Positions 8,732 to 21,100 of a stretch of DNA of 64,000 nt are shown one piece after another. Every line of letters begins with the position of its first letter. Position 1 is the first letter of the stretch. The translations under genes and the position numbers were made by a program. The DNA comes from Ectopseudomonas chengduensis. Lineage in GTDB: Bacteria; Pseudomonadota; Gammaproteobacteria; Pseudomonadales; Pseudomonadaceae. The DNA lies in assembly GCF_015712065.1 (NCBI RefSeq), contig NZ_JACFYZ010000001.1, forward strand, positions 1 through 64,000, given 5' to 3'. The notes under the pieces were generated by a model. The model saw only the letters and a list, made by a program, of their open reading frames with translations, was not told the DNA's origin and ran no database searches.

Positions 8732-10639
8732 TCAGGCCAGCCCGCTCGGGACTTTCAGTACGTCCAGCTCCAGGCAGGCCTGTTCGCTGAGCTCGCCATC
8801 GTCGCCATGCATGCGCGAACCGGAGCGACCCAGTTCCTTTACCCGGTAAAGGGCCATGTCTGCCGCCTTGTACAGCCCGGTGAAGTTCTTCGCATGGCGC
8901 GGATAGAGCGCTACGCCGATGCTGATGGTTACGCGCAGGCGCTCGGCGCCGTAGTGCACGGGCTCGGATAGTTCTGCCAGCAGGCGTTCAGCGATCTCCC
9001 TGGCCTGGCTTTCGGCATCGCTGCCGCAGATCAGAGCGGCGAACTCATCGCCGCCCAGGCGGGCAACCGCATCGCCTGCGCGAACGTGCTCGCGCAGGCG
9101 CTTGGCGACCACCTGCAGCATCAGGTCACCGGCTGCGTGACCAAAACGGTCATTGATCGGTTTGAAGTGATCCAGGTCGATCAGCAGCAAAGCCACGCTC
9201 TCCTTGTGCCGCTCGGCGTGAGCCAGGGCCGACTCGCTACGCTCGACCAGATAGCGTCGATTGGGCAGTTCGGTCAGCGAGTCATGGAAGGCGGCGTGCT
9301 GCAGTTCGCGCTCGCGGTCGCGCAGCTGTTCGTTGGTCGCGGCCAGCTCGGCGGTGCGTGCGGTCACCGCTGCTTGCAGTTCATCGGCGCTGGCCTGCAG
9401 TTGCGCCAGGCGAGCGGTTTTCTCACGGTCTGCCTGTTGCAGGGCAACGGCGCGCTCCTGCTTGAGGATCTGGATGCGATAAGCCAGGGCGAAGGAGAAC
9501 AGGATCGATTCGGCTGCCACGGCCAGCGGGAATACGTAGGCGTTCCATTCAGCCGGTTGCAGCACTCCGGTGGTGCGCAGCAACAGGATGGCGACGCTGC
9601 CCAGGACCAGACCATAACCGTAAAGATACAGCTGCGCCGGGAAGAACCCCTGGCGCCAGCGGATCACGGCGCTGCCCAGGGCGGCGGGGATACTGGTCAG
9701 AGACAGCAGGGCGATGGCCCAGGCGGCCAGGTAACGTTGATCGAACAGGGTCAGGACGATGGCGATGAGGTAGATCACGCAGGCCATGTTCAACAGATGA
9801 TGCGCCCAGCGTACGTAAATGCGCGTTTGCAGCAGCGTCTGGGTGAAACGACTGGCGAACAGGCCCCACAACGACGGCAAGGTGATGCGGTCGAGCCAAG
9901 CCGGCACCGGGTGGTTCGGCCACAGGTACTGCGCGCCGTGACCGGTCATGCTCATGATGAACAGCAGGGCGAAGGCGGTGGTCAGCACATACCAGAAATA
10001 GGCCTTGTCGCGCAGCGAGATGAGGATGAACAGGTTGTACAGCAGCAGTGCGAAGACCACGCCGTAGATGACGCCGAGCGCCAGATTCTCGCGGGTGGCC
10101 AGTTGCGTGAGGTCGTCGAGCTGCCAGATGCGCAGCGGGAAAGAGTTGCCCGCCGGGTCGAAGGCACGCAGGTAGAAGGTCGTTGGCTCTTCACCCAGGG
10201 CTGGCAGGTCGAACACCATGCGTCGGTAGGGGTGGTCGCGGTTCTCGCTGAAGGCGACGCGCTCGCCGGCTTGACGCACCAGCCAGCCGCCCTGGCCGTC
10301 GGGTTGATGGAGCTGCAGGTCGAGTTGGGTCACCGAGCCCACTTCCAGTACCCAGTGGGCGGGGGCACGCATATCGCGTTGCAGGGTGACCTTGATCCAC
10401 CAGGGATTGAGGCTCTGGCCGACACTGGCACGGCCATTAGCCGGTTGAAAGCGCGACTGCTGCTCAGGGGCGGCAAGGTCATCGATGGTCAGAGTGCCCT
10501 GGTCGTCCTCCAGTAGTTCGATATGCGCATTGAGCGGCATACCGCTGCTGGCGTCGGTGAGCACCACGGACGCCGCCGCCAGGCCCGTGGTCGACAGTCC
10601 CAACAGAAGAGCGAGCAGAAAGGCGAAGCGCTGCAGCAT
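8732..10639 (-). CDS. nicD: Membrane diguanylate cyclase, 7TMR-DISM/GGDEF (NicD-like)
   Basis: 635 residues. Order: signal peptide (about 1-23), an extracellular 7TMR-DISM sensory domain (about 35-165), seven membrane segments (about 185-390), a coiled-coil linker (about 390-450) and a C-terminal GGDEF domain. The active site RLGGDEF (about 526-532) is intact, and the RAGD inhibitory-site motif lies five residues before GGDEF. It should make cyclic di-GMP in response to an outside ligand and be feedback-inhibited. It sits between alr and ygiQ, the position I recall for P. aeruginosa PA4929 (NicD, a nutrient-induced dispersion cyclase). Orthology is inferred from synteny and architecture. AGGA precedes the ATG, and TATACT at 10673-10678 is a possible -10. 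Confidence 0.88.
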   Translation of the reverse strand: MLQRFAFLLALLLGLSTTGLAAASVVLTDASSGMPLNAHIELLEDDQGTLTIDDLAAPEQQSRFQPANGRASVGQSLNPWWIKVTLQRDMRAPAHWVLEVGSVTQLDLQLHQPDGQGGWLVRQAGERVAFSENRDHPYRRMVFDLPALGEEPTTFYLRAFDPAGNSFPLRIWQLDDLTQLATRENLALGVIYGVVFALLLYNLFILISLRDKAYFWYVLTTAFALLFIMSMTGHGAQYLWPNHPVPAWLDRITLPSLWGLFASRFTQTLLQTRIYVRWAHHLLNMACVIYLIAIVLTLFDQRYLAAWAIALLSLTSIPAALGSAVIRWRQGFFPAQLYLYGYGLVLGSVAILLLRTTGVLQPAEWNAYVFPLAVAAESILFSFALAYRIQILKQERAVALQQADREKTARLAQLQASADELQAAVTARTAELAATNEQLRDRERELQHAAFHDSLTELPNRRYLVERSESALAHAERHKESVALLLIDLDHFKPINDRFGHAAGDLMLQVVAKRLREHVRAGDAVARLGGDEFAALICGSDAESQAREIAERLLAELSEPVHYGAERLRVTISIGVALYPRHAKNFTGLYKAADMALYRVKELGRSGSRMHGDDGELSEQACLELDVLKVPSGLA

Positions 10640-10885
10640 AGATGTCCTGGAGTCGGCTGACCGAGTAGCTTGAGTATATGCACAGGATTGTTATCGGACG
10701 AAAACAAATATGGCGTATGGCTACTGCGGGAAAATGTCTGATTTTTCTGTCCTTTCTTTGCCCAGGTCGGTGCTGCGCCAGAGTCGATGCCCGGACCAGT
10801 GAGCCAGGCGCGTGCTTGAGCGTTCGTCGCAGTGCGTGCAGGCGGTATTAAACCCAGTGCAACAGTCTGGTTTGGTCAATATTTG

Positions 10886-10894
10886 TGCTATTAT
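10886..10894 (+). promoter_or_regulatory. Possible extended -10 promoter of ygiQ
   Basis: TGcTATTAT is an extended -10 element, 36 bp before the ygiQ ATG. No good -35 lies at 16-18 bp, as expected for extended -10 promoters. The ATG lacks a Shine-Dalgarno (preceded by TGATCAAAAAAT). Confidence 0.45.
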
Positions 10895-10929
10895 CCGCGC
10901 CCCTCGTGATAGCCCATTGATCAAAAAAT

Positions 10930-13227
<2,298 letters not shown>

Positions 13228-13244
13228 ATCATCAGCAGCACTCA

Positions 13245-13275
13245 CGAAAAAGCCAGCACTGTGCTGGCTTTTTCG
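13245..13275 (+). terminator. Intrinsic terminator after ygiQ
   Basis: CGAAAAAGCCAGCAC pairs with GTGCTGGCTTTTTCG around a two-base turn, with the T-tract built into the right arm. It lies 17 bp after the ygiQ stop and is symmetric, so it could serve both strands. Confidence 0.88.
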
Positions 13276-13300
13276 TTGCAGAAGCCCTAGCCAGCGCCTC

Positions 13301-13322
13301 GTAGGGTGGGCTTCAGCCCACC
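13301..13322. repeat. REP-like palindrome (GTAGGGTGGGCTTCAGCCCACC)
   Basis: GGTGGGCTT and AGCCCACC form a short palindromic hairpin in the gap between ygiQ and the convergent methyltransferase gene. It resembles other short palindromic intergenic repeats in the window but belongs to a distinct family. Confidence 0.6.
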
Positions 13323-13348
13323 ACCGTCGCCGTGACGTGCGGCTTGTC

Positions 13349-14077
13349 TCAATCCGTGCTGAAACGGCAGGTCAGGTAGCGATTGCTCGGGCCATAGCGC
13401 AGGATCGACCACAAGCGCCTGAACAGGTAAAACGGGTGGCTGCGGTAATACGCCAGCACTGCATTGCCGACACCTTCCGAGCGGTGTTGGCGTACCTCCT
13501 TTTTCGCTGACTTCTTGAACAGCCCGGAAAACTCCCAGCGCTGGATCTGCTCGAAACGCTCATGCGGGTGCAGCCCATGGCGGCTGAACAGGCGCGCGAA
13601 GCTGGCCGGGCTGAAGTCATGCAGGTGGTGCGGGTTGCCGTCGAGTGTCGGTGTGGTCGGCACTGAGGCAATGATACGGCCGCCCTGGGCCAGCAGTCGT
13701 ACGAGGTTTTCTGCCAGGCGCAGCGGGTCTGGCAGATGCTCGATGGTTTCCAGGCTGACGATGCTGTCGAAGCCTGAACTGTCGGCGAAGGTTTCGGCAT
13801 TGGCGCACTGATAGCGCAGGTTGGGTCGCTGATAATTCGCCTGCGCGTAGGCAATGGCTTCGGGATCGATGTCGATACCGGTGATCTGCTTGTCCGGATG
13901 CCGTTCGGCCAGCAATGCACTGCCATATCCACAGCCGCACGCCATATCGAGCACGCGCGAGCCTGTCAGCGCGTCGCTGGCGAATTCGTAGCGCTGCATG
14001 TGCAACTCGAGAGTGGCCAGGTCGGCGGCCAGGCGATCATCCATCTTCAAGGGATAGATGCGTTCAAGGGTGTGCAT
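13349..14077 (-). CDS. Class I SAM-dependent methyltransferase
   Basis: 242 residues from the ATG at 14077, preceded by AAGGACAGG. A longer frame from 14158 has no ribosome-binding site and a low-complexity head. The SAM-binding motif I is VLDMACGCGYGSALLAE (about 41-57), motif II is ITGIDIDPEAI, and the following SLETIEHLPDP is typical of UbiG/Methyltransf_11 proteins. The C-terminus (about 190-242) is basic with HPFYLFRRLW. The substrate is unknown, and neither neighbour suggests one. Confidence 0.85.
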   Translation of the reverse strand: MHTLERIYPLKMDDRLAADLATLELHMQRYEFASDALTGSRVLDMACGCGYGSALLAERHPDKQITGIDIDPEAIAYAQANYQRPNLRYQCANAETFADSSGFDSIVSLETIEHLPDPLRLAENLVRLLAQGGRIIASVPTTPTLDGNPHHLHDFSPASFARLFSRHGLHPHERFEQIQRWEFSGLFKKSAKKEVRQHRSEGVGNAVLAYYRSHPFYLFRRLWSILRYGPSNRYLTCRFSTD

Positions 14078-14175
14078 GGCGGCCTGTCCTTGGGCTGCGG
14101 AAGTGTTCGTAGTCTGTTGCTTGCCGATAGGGGCTGCAAGCATCTCCCTTGGGTTCATGGCGCAGCTTGTGAGGG

Positions 14176-14215
14176 TTGGCTTGCCTATATTCTGGTACTA
14201 TAGTTCCAGAATATA
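14176..14215 (+). promoter_or_regulatory. Promoter overlapped by a perfect 10-bp inverted repeat (operator)
   Basis: TTGGCT (-35, 14176-14181), a 17-bp spacer and TATAGT (-10, 14199-14204) form a promoter 35 bp before the lipoprotein ATG. TATATTCTGG (14186-14195) and CCAGAATATA (14206-14215) are perfect inverted arms with a 10-bp spacer that contains the start of the -10. A dimeric repressor bound there would block RNA polymerase. Confidence 0.65.
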
Positions 14216-14238
14216 AAAACAACAGTGGAGCTCCCATC

Positions 14239-15480
14239 ATGCGCCTTGCCGCCCCCTCGTTTATTGCTCTGTCCTTGCTGCTGACAGCATGCGGGGAGAG
14301 CGAAGCGCCGCCCGTGGCCAGTCTCGACTTTCAGAAGCAACTGCAGACGCAGCTGATCAAGGCCAAGCCGGGTGAGGTAATCGAGATTCCCGCCGGCACC
14401 TGGCAGCTCGACCGCAGTCTTAGTCTCAAGGTCAGTGGCGTGACGTTGCGCGGTGCCGGCATGGATCAGAGCATCCTCAACTTCAAGGGCCAGAAGTCCG
14501 GCGCCGAAGGGCTGTTGGTGAACGCTTCCGACTTCACCATCGAGGACCTGGCGCTGGAGGACACCAAGGGCGATGCGCTCAAGGTGGTTGGCGGCCAGAA
14601 CATCATCATCCGTCGCGTGCGCACCGAGTGGACCAATGGCCCGGCTACCGAGAATGGTGCCTATGGCATCTATCCGGTACAGACCGAGAATGTGCTGATC
14701 GACGGCGTGGTGGCCATCGCTGCCTCGGACGCCGGCATCTACGTCGGCCAGTCGCGCAACGTGGTGGTGCGCAATAGCCGTGCCGAGCGCAACGTCGCGG
14801 GCATCGAGATCGAGAACACCATCGGCGCCGACGTCTATGACAACGTCGCCATCGGCAATACCGGCGGCATCCTGGTGTTCAACATGCCCAACCTGCCGCA
14901 GCCAGGTCACACCACACGGGTCTACCGCAATAAGGTCGAGAGCAACAACCACAAGAACTTCGGCCACAAGGGCACGCCGGTCGCCAGTGTCCCGGCGGGC
15001 TCTGGCGTGCTGGTCAACTCCAACGACAAGGTGGAGATCTTCGATAACGATATTGGCGACCACCGCACCGCCAACGTCATCGTCAGCAGCTACTTCAGCA
15101 CCGGCTACACCGACCTCTCCACCGAGGCGGACTTCGATCCCTACCCGGAGGCCATTCATATCCATGGCAACCGCTTCGGACCTGGTGGCGACAGCCCCGA
15201 TAACCTCGAGCTGAAAGCGCTGAGGCTGGCCAAGTTCGGTCTCAATGGCCGCCTGCCGGACATCCTCTGGGACGGCTACGTGAACCCCGAAAAACTGGTC
15301 GATGGCAAGCTGCCGGCTGAGTTGGCCATCTGCATCGACAATGGCGATGCCGGTATCGTCAACGTCGACGGCCCCGGCGGCTACAAGAACATCAGTACTG
15401 ACATAACGCCGCACCGCTGCGAGCTGCCTCGTCTTCCTGCCGTGGAGCTGCGCGCAGCCTTGGCCGAGGCAGGTGAATAA
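14239..15480 (+). CDS. Parallel beta-helix repeat lipoprotein
   Basis: 413 residues. A type II signal peptide with lipobox LLLTAC indicates an outer-membrane or periplasmic lipoprotein. The body (about 95-330) is a run of right-handed parallel beta-helix rungs (VTLRGAGMDQSIL, FTIEDLALEDTKGDALKVVG, IIIRRVRTEWTNG, VVVRNSRAERNVAGIEIENT). This matches the beta-helix family that I recall (TIGR03805) as almost always adjacent to the SO2930-type diheme cytochrome, which is what follows 2 bp downstream. Function is not known. GGAG lies 8 bp before the ATG. Confidence 0.82.
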   Translation: MRLAAPSFIALSLLLTACGESEAPPVASLDFQKQLQTQLIKAKPGEVIEIPAGTWQLDRSLSLKVSGVTLRGAGMDQSILNFKGQKSGAEGLLVNASDFTIEDLALEDTKGDALKVVGGQNIIIRRVRTEWTNGPATENGAYGIYPVQTENVLIDGVVAIAASDAGIYVGQSRNVVVRNSRAERNVAGIEIENTIGADVYDNVAIGNTGGILVFNMPNLPQPGHTTRVYRNKVESNNHKNFGHKGTPVASVPAGSGVLVNSNDKVEIFDNDIGDHRTANVIVSSYFSTGYTDLSTEADFDPYPEAIHIHGNRFGPGGDSPDNLELKALRLAKFGLNGRLPDILWDGYVNPEKLVDGKLPAELAICIDNGDAGIVNVDGPGGYKNISTDITPHRCELPRLPAVELRAALAEAGE

Positions 15481-15482
15481 GC

Positions 15483-16589
15483 ATGAAGTACGCCTGGCTG
15501 TTGATTGCCGCCGCGCTGCTCGGCGCCTGCGAGCAAGCGCGTACGCCCCTGTATCTGCCTAGCCGCGAGGACTATCCGCAGAAGCTCAGCGCCTGGGGTG
15601 TGCTGCAGCAGCGTGACGGCCAGTTGCAGCCGGTCGGCGGTGTACAGCCCTACGGCCTGAATACGCCGCTGTTCAGCGATTATGCGCACAAGCTGCGTAC
15701 GATCTGGCTGCCCGAAGGGAGCCAGGCTCGCTATGGCGAAGCACGTTTCGATTACCCCGTTGGCACCGTGCTGAGCAAAACCTTCTACTACCCGATCGAT
15801 ACCCAGGGTCGGTTGCAGCGCAGCGAACAGCGCGATACCGAGGCGGTGGAACTGAAGCGGGTGCGGCTGATCGAGACGCGCATTCTGCTGCGCCAGGAGC
15901 AGGGTTGGGTCGCCCTTCCTTACGTCTGGGACGAGGCGCAACGCGAGGCCATGCTGGACTGGGCTGGTGCCAGTTTCGATCTGCAACTGCATGATGAAAC
16001 TGGCGAGGTGCTGGCGGTCGACTATCAGGTGCCCGATGCCAACCAGTGTGCGGGGTGTCACGAGGAGCAGGCGGGCAAGGGCGTACAGCCGCTGGGGCCG
16101 AAGGCGCGTCATCTGAACAAGGATTTCGTCTACGCCGATGGCGCGGCCAACCAGTTGCTGCACTGGCAGGGTATCGGTTTTCTGCAAGGTGTTCCGGCTG
16201 GCATGACCAGCGTTCCACGCAACGCCCTGTGGGGCGCACCGCGTGAAGGGGAGGGGCTGGAGCATCAGGCACGCAGTTATCTGGATGCCAACTGCTCGCA
16301 CTGCCATAACCCTGAAGGGCCGGGGCGTACCTCAGGTTTGTATCTCGATCCGGCTACGCCGCTGAGCATCGCTTATGGTCTGTGCAAGCAACCAGTGGCC
16401 GCGGGCAAGGGCTCCGGTGATCGCCTGGTGGACATTTATCCCGGTGCGCCGGAAAAGTCGGTGCTGAGCTTCCGCCTGCACAGCACCGATCCCAGCATCA
16501 TGATGCCCGAGCTGGGTCGTTCCACCTCCCACCGCGAAGGGCTGGAGGTGATCGACCGTTGGATCGCCAGTCTCGATGGCGAGTGCTGA
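15483..16589 (+). CDS. SO2930-family diheme c-type cytochrome, lipoprotein
   Basis: 368 residues. The N-terminus has a lipobox (AALLGAC), so it is an exported lipoprotein. Two CXXCH haem-c motifs are present: CAGCH (about 189-193) and CSHCH (about 270-274), with a likely Met ligand near SIMMPELGRS (about 340). The N-terminal half (about 20-180) is unrelated to cytochrome folds and carries LPSREDYPQKLSAWG, typical of this family (TIGR03806 from memory). It is 2 bp downstream of the beta-helix lipoprotein and shares its operator-controlled promoter, so the two probably work together at the cell surface or periplasm. Redox partner unknown. It converges on the TolC-like gene with a 4-bp gap. Confidence 0.85.
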   Translation: MKYAWLLIAAALLGACEQARTPLYLPSREDYPQKLSAWGVLQQRDGQLQPVGGVQPYGLNTPLFSDYAHKLRTIWLPEGSQARYGEARFDYPVGTVLSKTFYYPIDTQGRLQRSEQRDTEAVELKRVRLIETRILLRQEQGWVALPYVWDEAQREAMLDWAGASFDLQLHDETGEVLAVDYQVPDANQCAGCHEEQAGKGVQPLGPKARHLNKDFVYADGAANQLLHWQGIGFLQGVPAGMTSVPRNALWGAPREGEGLEHQARSYLDANCSHCHNPEGPGRTSGLYLDPATPLSIAYGLCKQPVAAGKGSGDRLVDIYPGAPEKSVLSFRLHSTDPSIMMPELGRSTSHREGLEVIDRWIASLDGEC

Positions 16590-16593
16590 CAGA

Positions 16594-18078
16594 CTAGAGC
16601 TGACCTGCCTGCCACTGCGCTTCGCGACTGGAGAGAGCTGCGGCGATGTCCGCAACGCTGTCGGAGGCGACGCTCTCCGGCAGCGGGTCGAGGCCGACGC
16701 TGGCGAATAGCTGGCCATAGCTGTTACGCAGTTCGGCGTAGGCCAGGTCACGGCGCAGATCCGCCTGTAGTGTGTTCAGCTCGCCCTGGATCAGTTCCAG
16801 CTCGCCAATGCCCTGGGCCTGGTAGCGATTGCGCAACTGCTCGACGATCTGCCCATCCAGCCCCGCCAGTTGCTGGCTGGTCTGGAACTGGCGCTGGGCT
16901 TCGCGGAAGTTGGCGTTGGCAACGTGCAGTTGGGCGAGGATGGCCATAGACATGGCCTGGCGCCGCGCATCGGCGACCTCCTGGCCGGCCTTGGCAACAT
17001 CGATGGCGGCTGGCGCGGAGAGTACATTGAACAGGTTCCAGGTGACTTTCACGCCGTAGTCGGCCCAGCTTTGGTTCACCAGGAACGAGTTGCTGTCGTA
17101 GTGCCCGCCGGCGGAAAACTCCAGGCCTGGCAATAGACGGAGCATGGCTTTGCGTGTTTCTGCGGCGCTGATGCGCGCCTGGTAATCCTGCTCGCGCAGT
17201 TCGGGACGGCTGGCCAGGGCTTCCTGCTCCAGCGTGTCCAGCGCCACCTTGAGTTCCGGCATCTGATAACCGGCGTCAGGCGCCAGTTCGACCTGAGTTC
17301 CCAGTGGTAGGTTGATCAGGGTAGCCAGTTCAGTCTTGGCCAGCGACAGGGCGCGGCGCTGTTCTTCCAGCTGGCGAGTGGCCTCGATCAGCGCGCGCTG
17401 ATAGCTCAGGGCCTGGATCGGATCGCCGATGCGCTGTTCGCTCAGGCGCTGGCTGTTGTCGCGAGCCTGGGCGACGCGGGCCATGAGGCTGTCGATCTGA
17501 GTCAGCAGACGATCGGCCGCCACGGCACGCCAGTACGCGGAGCGCACATCCTGAATGATGGTGTGCACTACCTTGCGCCGGCGCTCCTGCACGATCAGGC
17601 GCTGGTCACCCTGTTGCTTGGCACTGACGTAACTGACACCGAAGTCCAGCACGTTCCACACCATGGTCAGATCCGCCACGCCACGGTCGCGGTCCTGCGA
17701 GGTGGACGGCTCCAGAGACTGGGTGCCGGTTTCGATGCTCTGGCTGCTGGAGGCGCTGACGTTGTTACGTCCGGCATAGCCGGCGGACAGCGCCATGCGT
17801 GGCAGCATGTCGAAGGTGGCCAGGTCGACCTGGCGCTGAGCCATGGCTTCCTCCATGACCTTCAGGCGCGCCTCGAGGTTGTACTTCACTGCGCGGGCCA
17901 TGGCTTCGTGCAAGGTCAGTGGGCCGCTGAGCGGCTCCTGATCCTTGAACATGGTCGCCAGATCCTGCTGGGCGCGTTGCTCGCTGACGCTGCGGTCGAT
18001 GGGTTGGCTGGTCACCGCGCAGCCGCCAACGGCTAGCGCCAGTACACTGATGCTGAAAAATTTAGCTGCTTTGCTCAT
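16594..18078 (-). CDS. TolC-family outer-membrane efflux lipoprotein
   Basis: 494 residues from the ATG at 18078, which gives a clean lipoprotein signal peptide (MSKAAKFF...LALAVGGC). A start at 18108 is possible. Two long helical coiled-coil regions of the OEP type are present (about 60-270 and 290-470), with the family's repeated helix-strand pattern. TolC-type trimers form an outer-membrane channel joined to a HlyD-type adaptor. It is the last gene of the minus-strand cluster, 53 bp after the giant DUF4347 protein, and is the obvious exit duct for it. The adaptors are encoded 11-15 kb upstream in the same orientation. Confidence 0.88.
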   Translation of the reverse strand: MSKAAKFFSISVLALAVGGCAVTSQPIDRSVSEQRAQQDLATMFKDQEPLSGPLTLHEAMARAVKYNLEARLKVMEEAMAQRQVDLATFDMLPRMALSAGYAGRNNVSASSSQSIETGTQSLEPSTSQDRDRGVADLTMVWNVLDFGVSYVSAKQQGDQRLIVQERRRKVVHTIIQDVRSAYWRAVAADRLLTQIDSLMARVAQARDNSQRLSEQRIGDPIQALSYQRALIEATRQLEEQRRALSLAKTELATLINLPLGTQVELAPDAGYQMPELKVALDTLEQEALASRPELREQDYQARISAAETRKAMLRLLPGLEFSAGGHYDSNSFLVNQSWADYGVKVTWNLFNVLSAPAAIDVAKAGQEVADARRQAMSMAILAQLHVANANFREAQRQFQTSQQLAGLDGQIVEQLRNRYQAQGIGELELIQGELNTLQADLRRDLAYAELRNSYGQLFASVGLDPLPESVASDSVADIAAALSSREAQWQAGQL

Positions 18079-18131
18079 CCTTGGGCCGCCCCCTGGTACG
18101 GCACTCATTCGATTCTTATCTGTTTTGTCGA

Positions 18132-21100
18132 TTACGCTTGTGGCATCTGCAACGGAATTTCTCCCAACGCCCAGGCAAGCTCTCTTATCTGGCGTTGTTC
18201 GCTTTCACCGATCTCCTGCAGTTGCTGGCTCAGAGTCGGTGCTCCGAGAATCTCTCCCCCGCTCAGGCCATTGCCGCTGGAAGTCCCCCAGCTAAGCTGG
18301 ATTTCGCCTGATTCCAGCGGTACGTCCTTGTTGAACATGCTGGAGAAACTGCTGGTACCGAACACGCCGCCGTCGCCCCCGCCAAAGCCGAGGAAACCAA
18401 TGCCGCTGCCATTGCCGGCACCGCTGTCGCTGCTGGCAAAGACCTGGGCGATGTAGCTGGGCGCCAGCGCACCGTTGTTGATGAAGATGTTGCCCACCGT
18501 GGGTACGCCGCTACCGAGAGTCGGCTGCTCGAACAGTGGCGGCGGCAACAGTGGCGAGGTGGTGTTGGAGGGCGGCGCGCCGGGCACATTGGGTTGAGGT
18601 GGTGCGGTCGGTGTAGTGGGTACGTTGGGCGTCGGGTTGGCGCGGAACTCCGGATCGCCGGTATTGAGCCCGCCCAGCGTGTAGCCGGTGCTGGAGAAGT
18701 TGCTCTGCAGGGCGTTACCGACGGCATCAGCGATGCCGCTACCAACTGCCGTGAGCGACAGGCCAAGCGTACCCTGGCCGGTCACGCCGCCGACGGTGAT
18801 GCGATAGGTGCGTGCATCGATCTGTACCAGCGAGAGCAGGGTACCGCTGGCGCTGCCGGTGGTGGACAGCGCGAAGTCGGCCAGATCGACGCCGTTGACG
18901 TCTTCGCTGAAGGTAACGGTGAAGCCGAGGGTGGTATTGGTGGTGGGCGATGTGCCGTCGAGGGCGATGCCTGTCACCTGTGGTGGGGCGGCATCAACCA
19001 GCACGGCGCTGGTGGCGCCGACGTTGTTGAGAGTCGTCGCTGTGTCGTTACCGGCGGCATCACGTAGTGTCGCGCCGTTGCTCTGGAGGTTGGTGCCGAC
19101 GGCAATGCCGTTGCTGTCCTGCTGGCCATTGGCGACGGTCAGGCGGAACACCAGCGCGGTGCTGCCCGAGCCACTCAGGTAGTTAGCGTAGACGGTGCCG
19201 CCGGTGTCCAGGGTTATCGCCAGTCGCGGTGTGCCGCCAGTGGTATCAACGGTTACGGCTTCGTCGAAGTTAACCGTGAAGTCGAGGGCGTCACCCGCCA
19301 CGTAGGTGCCGTTGGCCGGCACGCCGACAGAGGTGATTGCCGGTGCCTTGCTGTCGATGGCGTAGTTGTTGGAGTCGGTGGTACCGGTGCCGGTGTTGCC
19401 GGCGGCATCGGTGTAACCGGTGTTATCCAGAGTGATCAGGTTGGTAGCGTCGGTTACGTCGGCGTCAGGCGTCAGGGTCGCCGTCCAGGTGATGCCGCCG
19501 TCACTGCTGCTGAGGTTGCCGAGCGTGCCGTTGGCCACGCTGAAGTCCGCCGTGGTCAGCCCGGTCACGGCCTCGCTGAAAGTGATGGTGACCGTGGTGC
19601 TCTGCCCTGCCTTGAGCGCGGTATCGGTGATCACGATGCCGGCCGTCGGGCGCTGGGTGTCGATGGCGTAGTTGTTGGAATCGGTGGTGCCGACGCCAGC
19701 ATTGCCGGCCGTGTCCTGCACGCCGGTGTTGTCCAGGGTGACCAGGTTGGTGGTGTCTGTGACGTTGGAACTCGGCGTCAGGGTTGCCGTCCAGGTGATG
19801 TTGTCCGAGGTGCTCAGGTTGCTCAGGGTGCCGTTGGCCACGCTGAAGTCCGCCGTGGTCAGCCCTACTACCGCTTCGCTGAAGGTGATGGTGATGGTGG
19901 TGCTCTGCCCAGCCCTGAGCGCGGTATCGGTGACCACGATGCTGGCTGTCGGGCGCTGGGTGTCAATGGCATAGTTGACCGAGTCGGTGGAGCCGCTGCC
20001 GATGTTACCCGCCAGATCCATGACGCCGGTGTTGTCCAGGGTGATGACGTTGGTGGCGTCGGAGAGGTTGCTATCCGGAGTAAAAGTGGCGGTCCAGGTG
20101 AGACCGCCGTCGGCACTGCTCAGGCCTGTGAGCGTACCGCCAGCGACCGTGAAGTCCGCCGTATCCAGCCCAACCACTCTCTCTGCGAAGGTGATGGTGA
20201 CGGTGGCGGTCTCGCCGATGCGCAGAGCCGTGTCACTCAGGGTGATGCTGGTGGCTGTCGGACGCACACCGTCGACCACCAGGGCCTTGTTGGCGCCTAG
20301 GGAGCCCGCCGCGCCGGGGGCTGCCAGGGTGAGAATGGCGGACTGGTTGGCGCCGTCCCGGATACTGCCACCGTTGAGGCTCAGAGCCGAGCTGGAGACG
20401 TAGTCGAGGTCGGCGGAGCTGTCGCCCGCCTGCACGGTGTAACTGAAGCTCAGGGTGTTGGTGCCCGAGCCAGACACATAGTTGAGCACCCGGTCGGTGG
20501 CGCCCGTCTCCAGAGTCAGCGTCGGGATGCCGGTCACGTTCACTGCCGAGTCGAACTGCACGTTGACGGTGATGACATCACCGATCTTGTAGGTGCCGTT
20601 GGCGGTGCTGGACGATACGTTGGTGATGGTCGGGGCGATGGGGGCGGTCAGGGTCAGGTCGTTGCCGGTGCCACCGATATAGCTGGTGGTCAACTCGGTG
20701 CCGTTACCCGCCGTATTGAATTTTCCGCCTTCGCTGATGCCGCTGAAGGTTCCGACTACCGCGTCGGCTGCATCGTTGACGATCACCGTGTAGCTGTCGC
20801 CGCTGCCGGCCGCGTAGCCGTGATTGACTGCCAGGGTTGCGCCGGATACGTCGACGACTCCGTTGACCACCACCCGGTCATAGCCGGTGCCGGCGGTGGT
20901 GCCGTTGATGTCCAGCGCCAGGGTGCTGCCGAAGTCCAGGGTCAAGTTGCCATTGACGGTCAGGGTGCCGGCGCCTGAGCTGCCCGGGGACAGGGTGCCG
21001 CCGTTTTGCACGGTGACGTCGCCGCCCAGAGTCCCGATGCCGGCCAGGGTCGCACCGGTGCCCACCGTGGTGGCGCTACTGGTGCTGCCATCGACCACCA

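Noticed and set aside
18109..18131. A separate small gene between the giant protein and the TolC-like gene
   Set aside because: The gap is only about 50 bp and holds no start with a ribosome-binding site other than the alternative TolC start at 18108.
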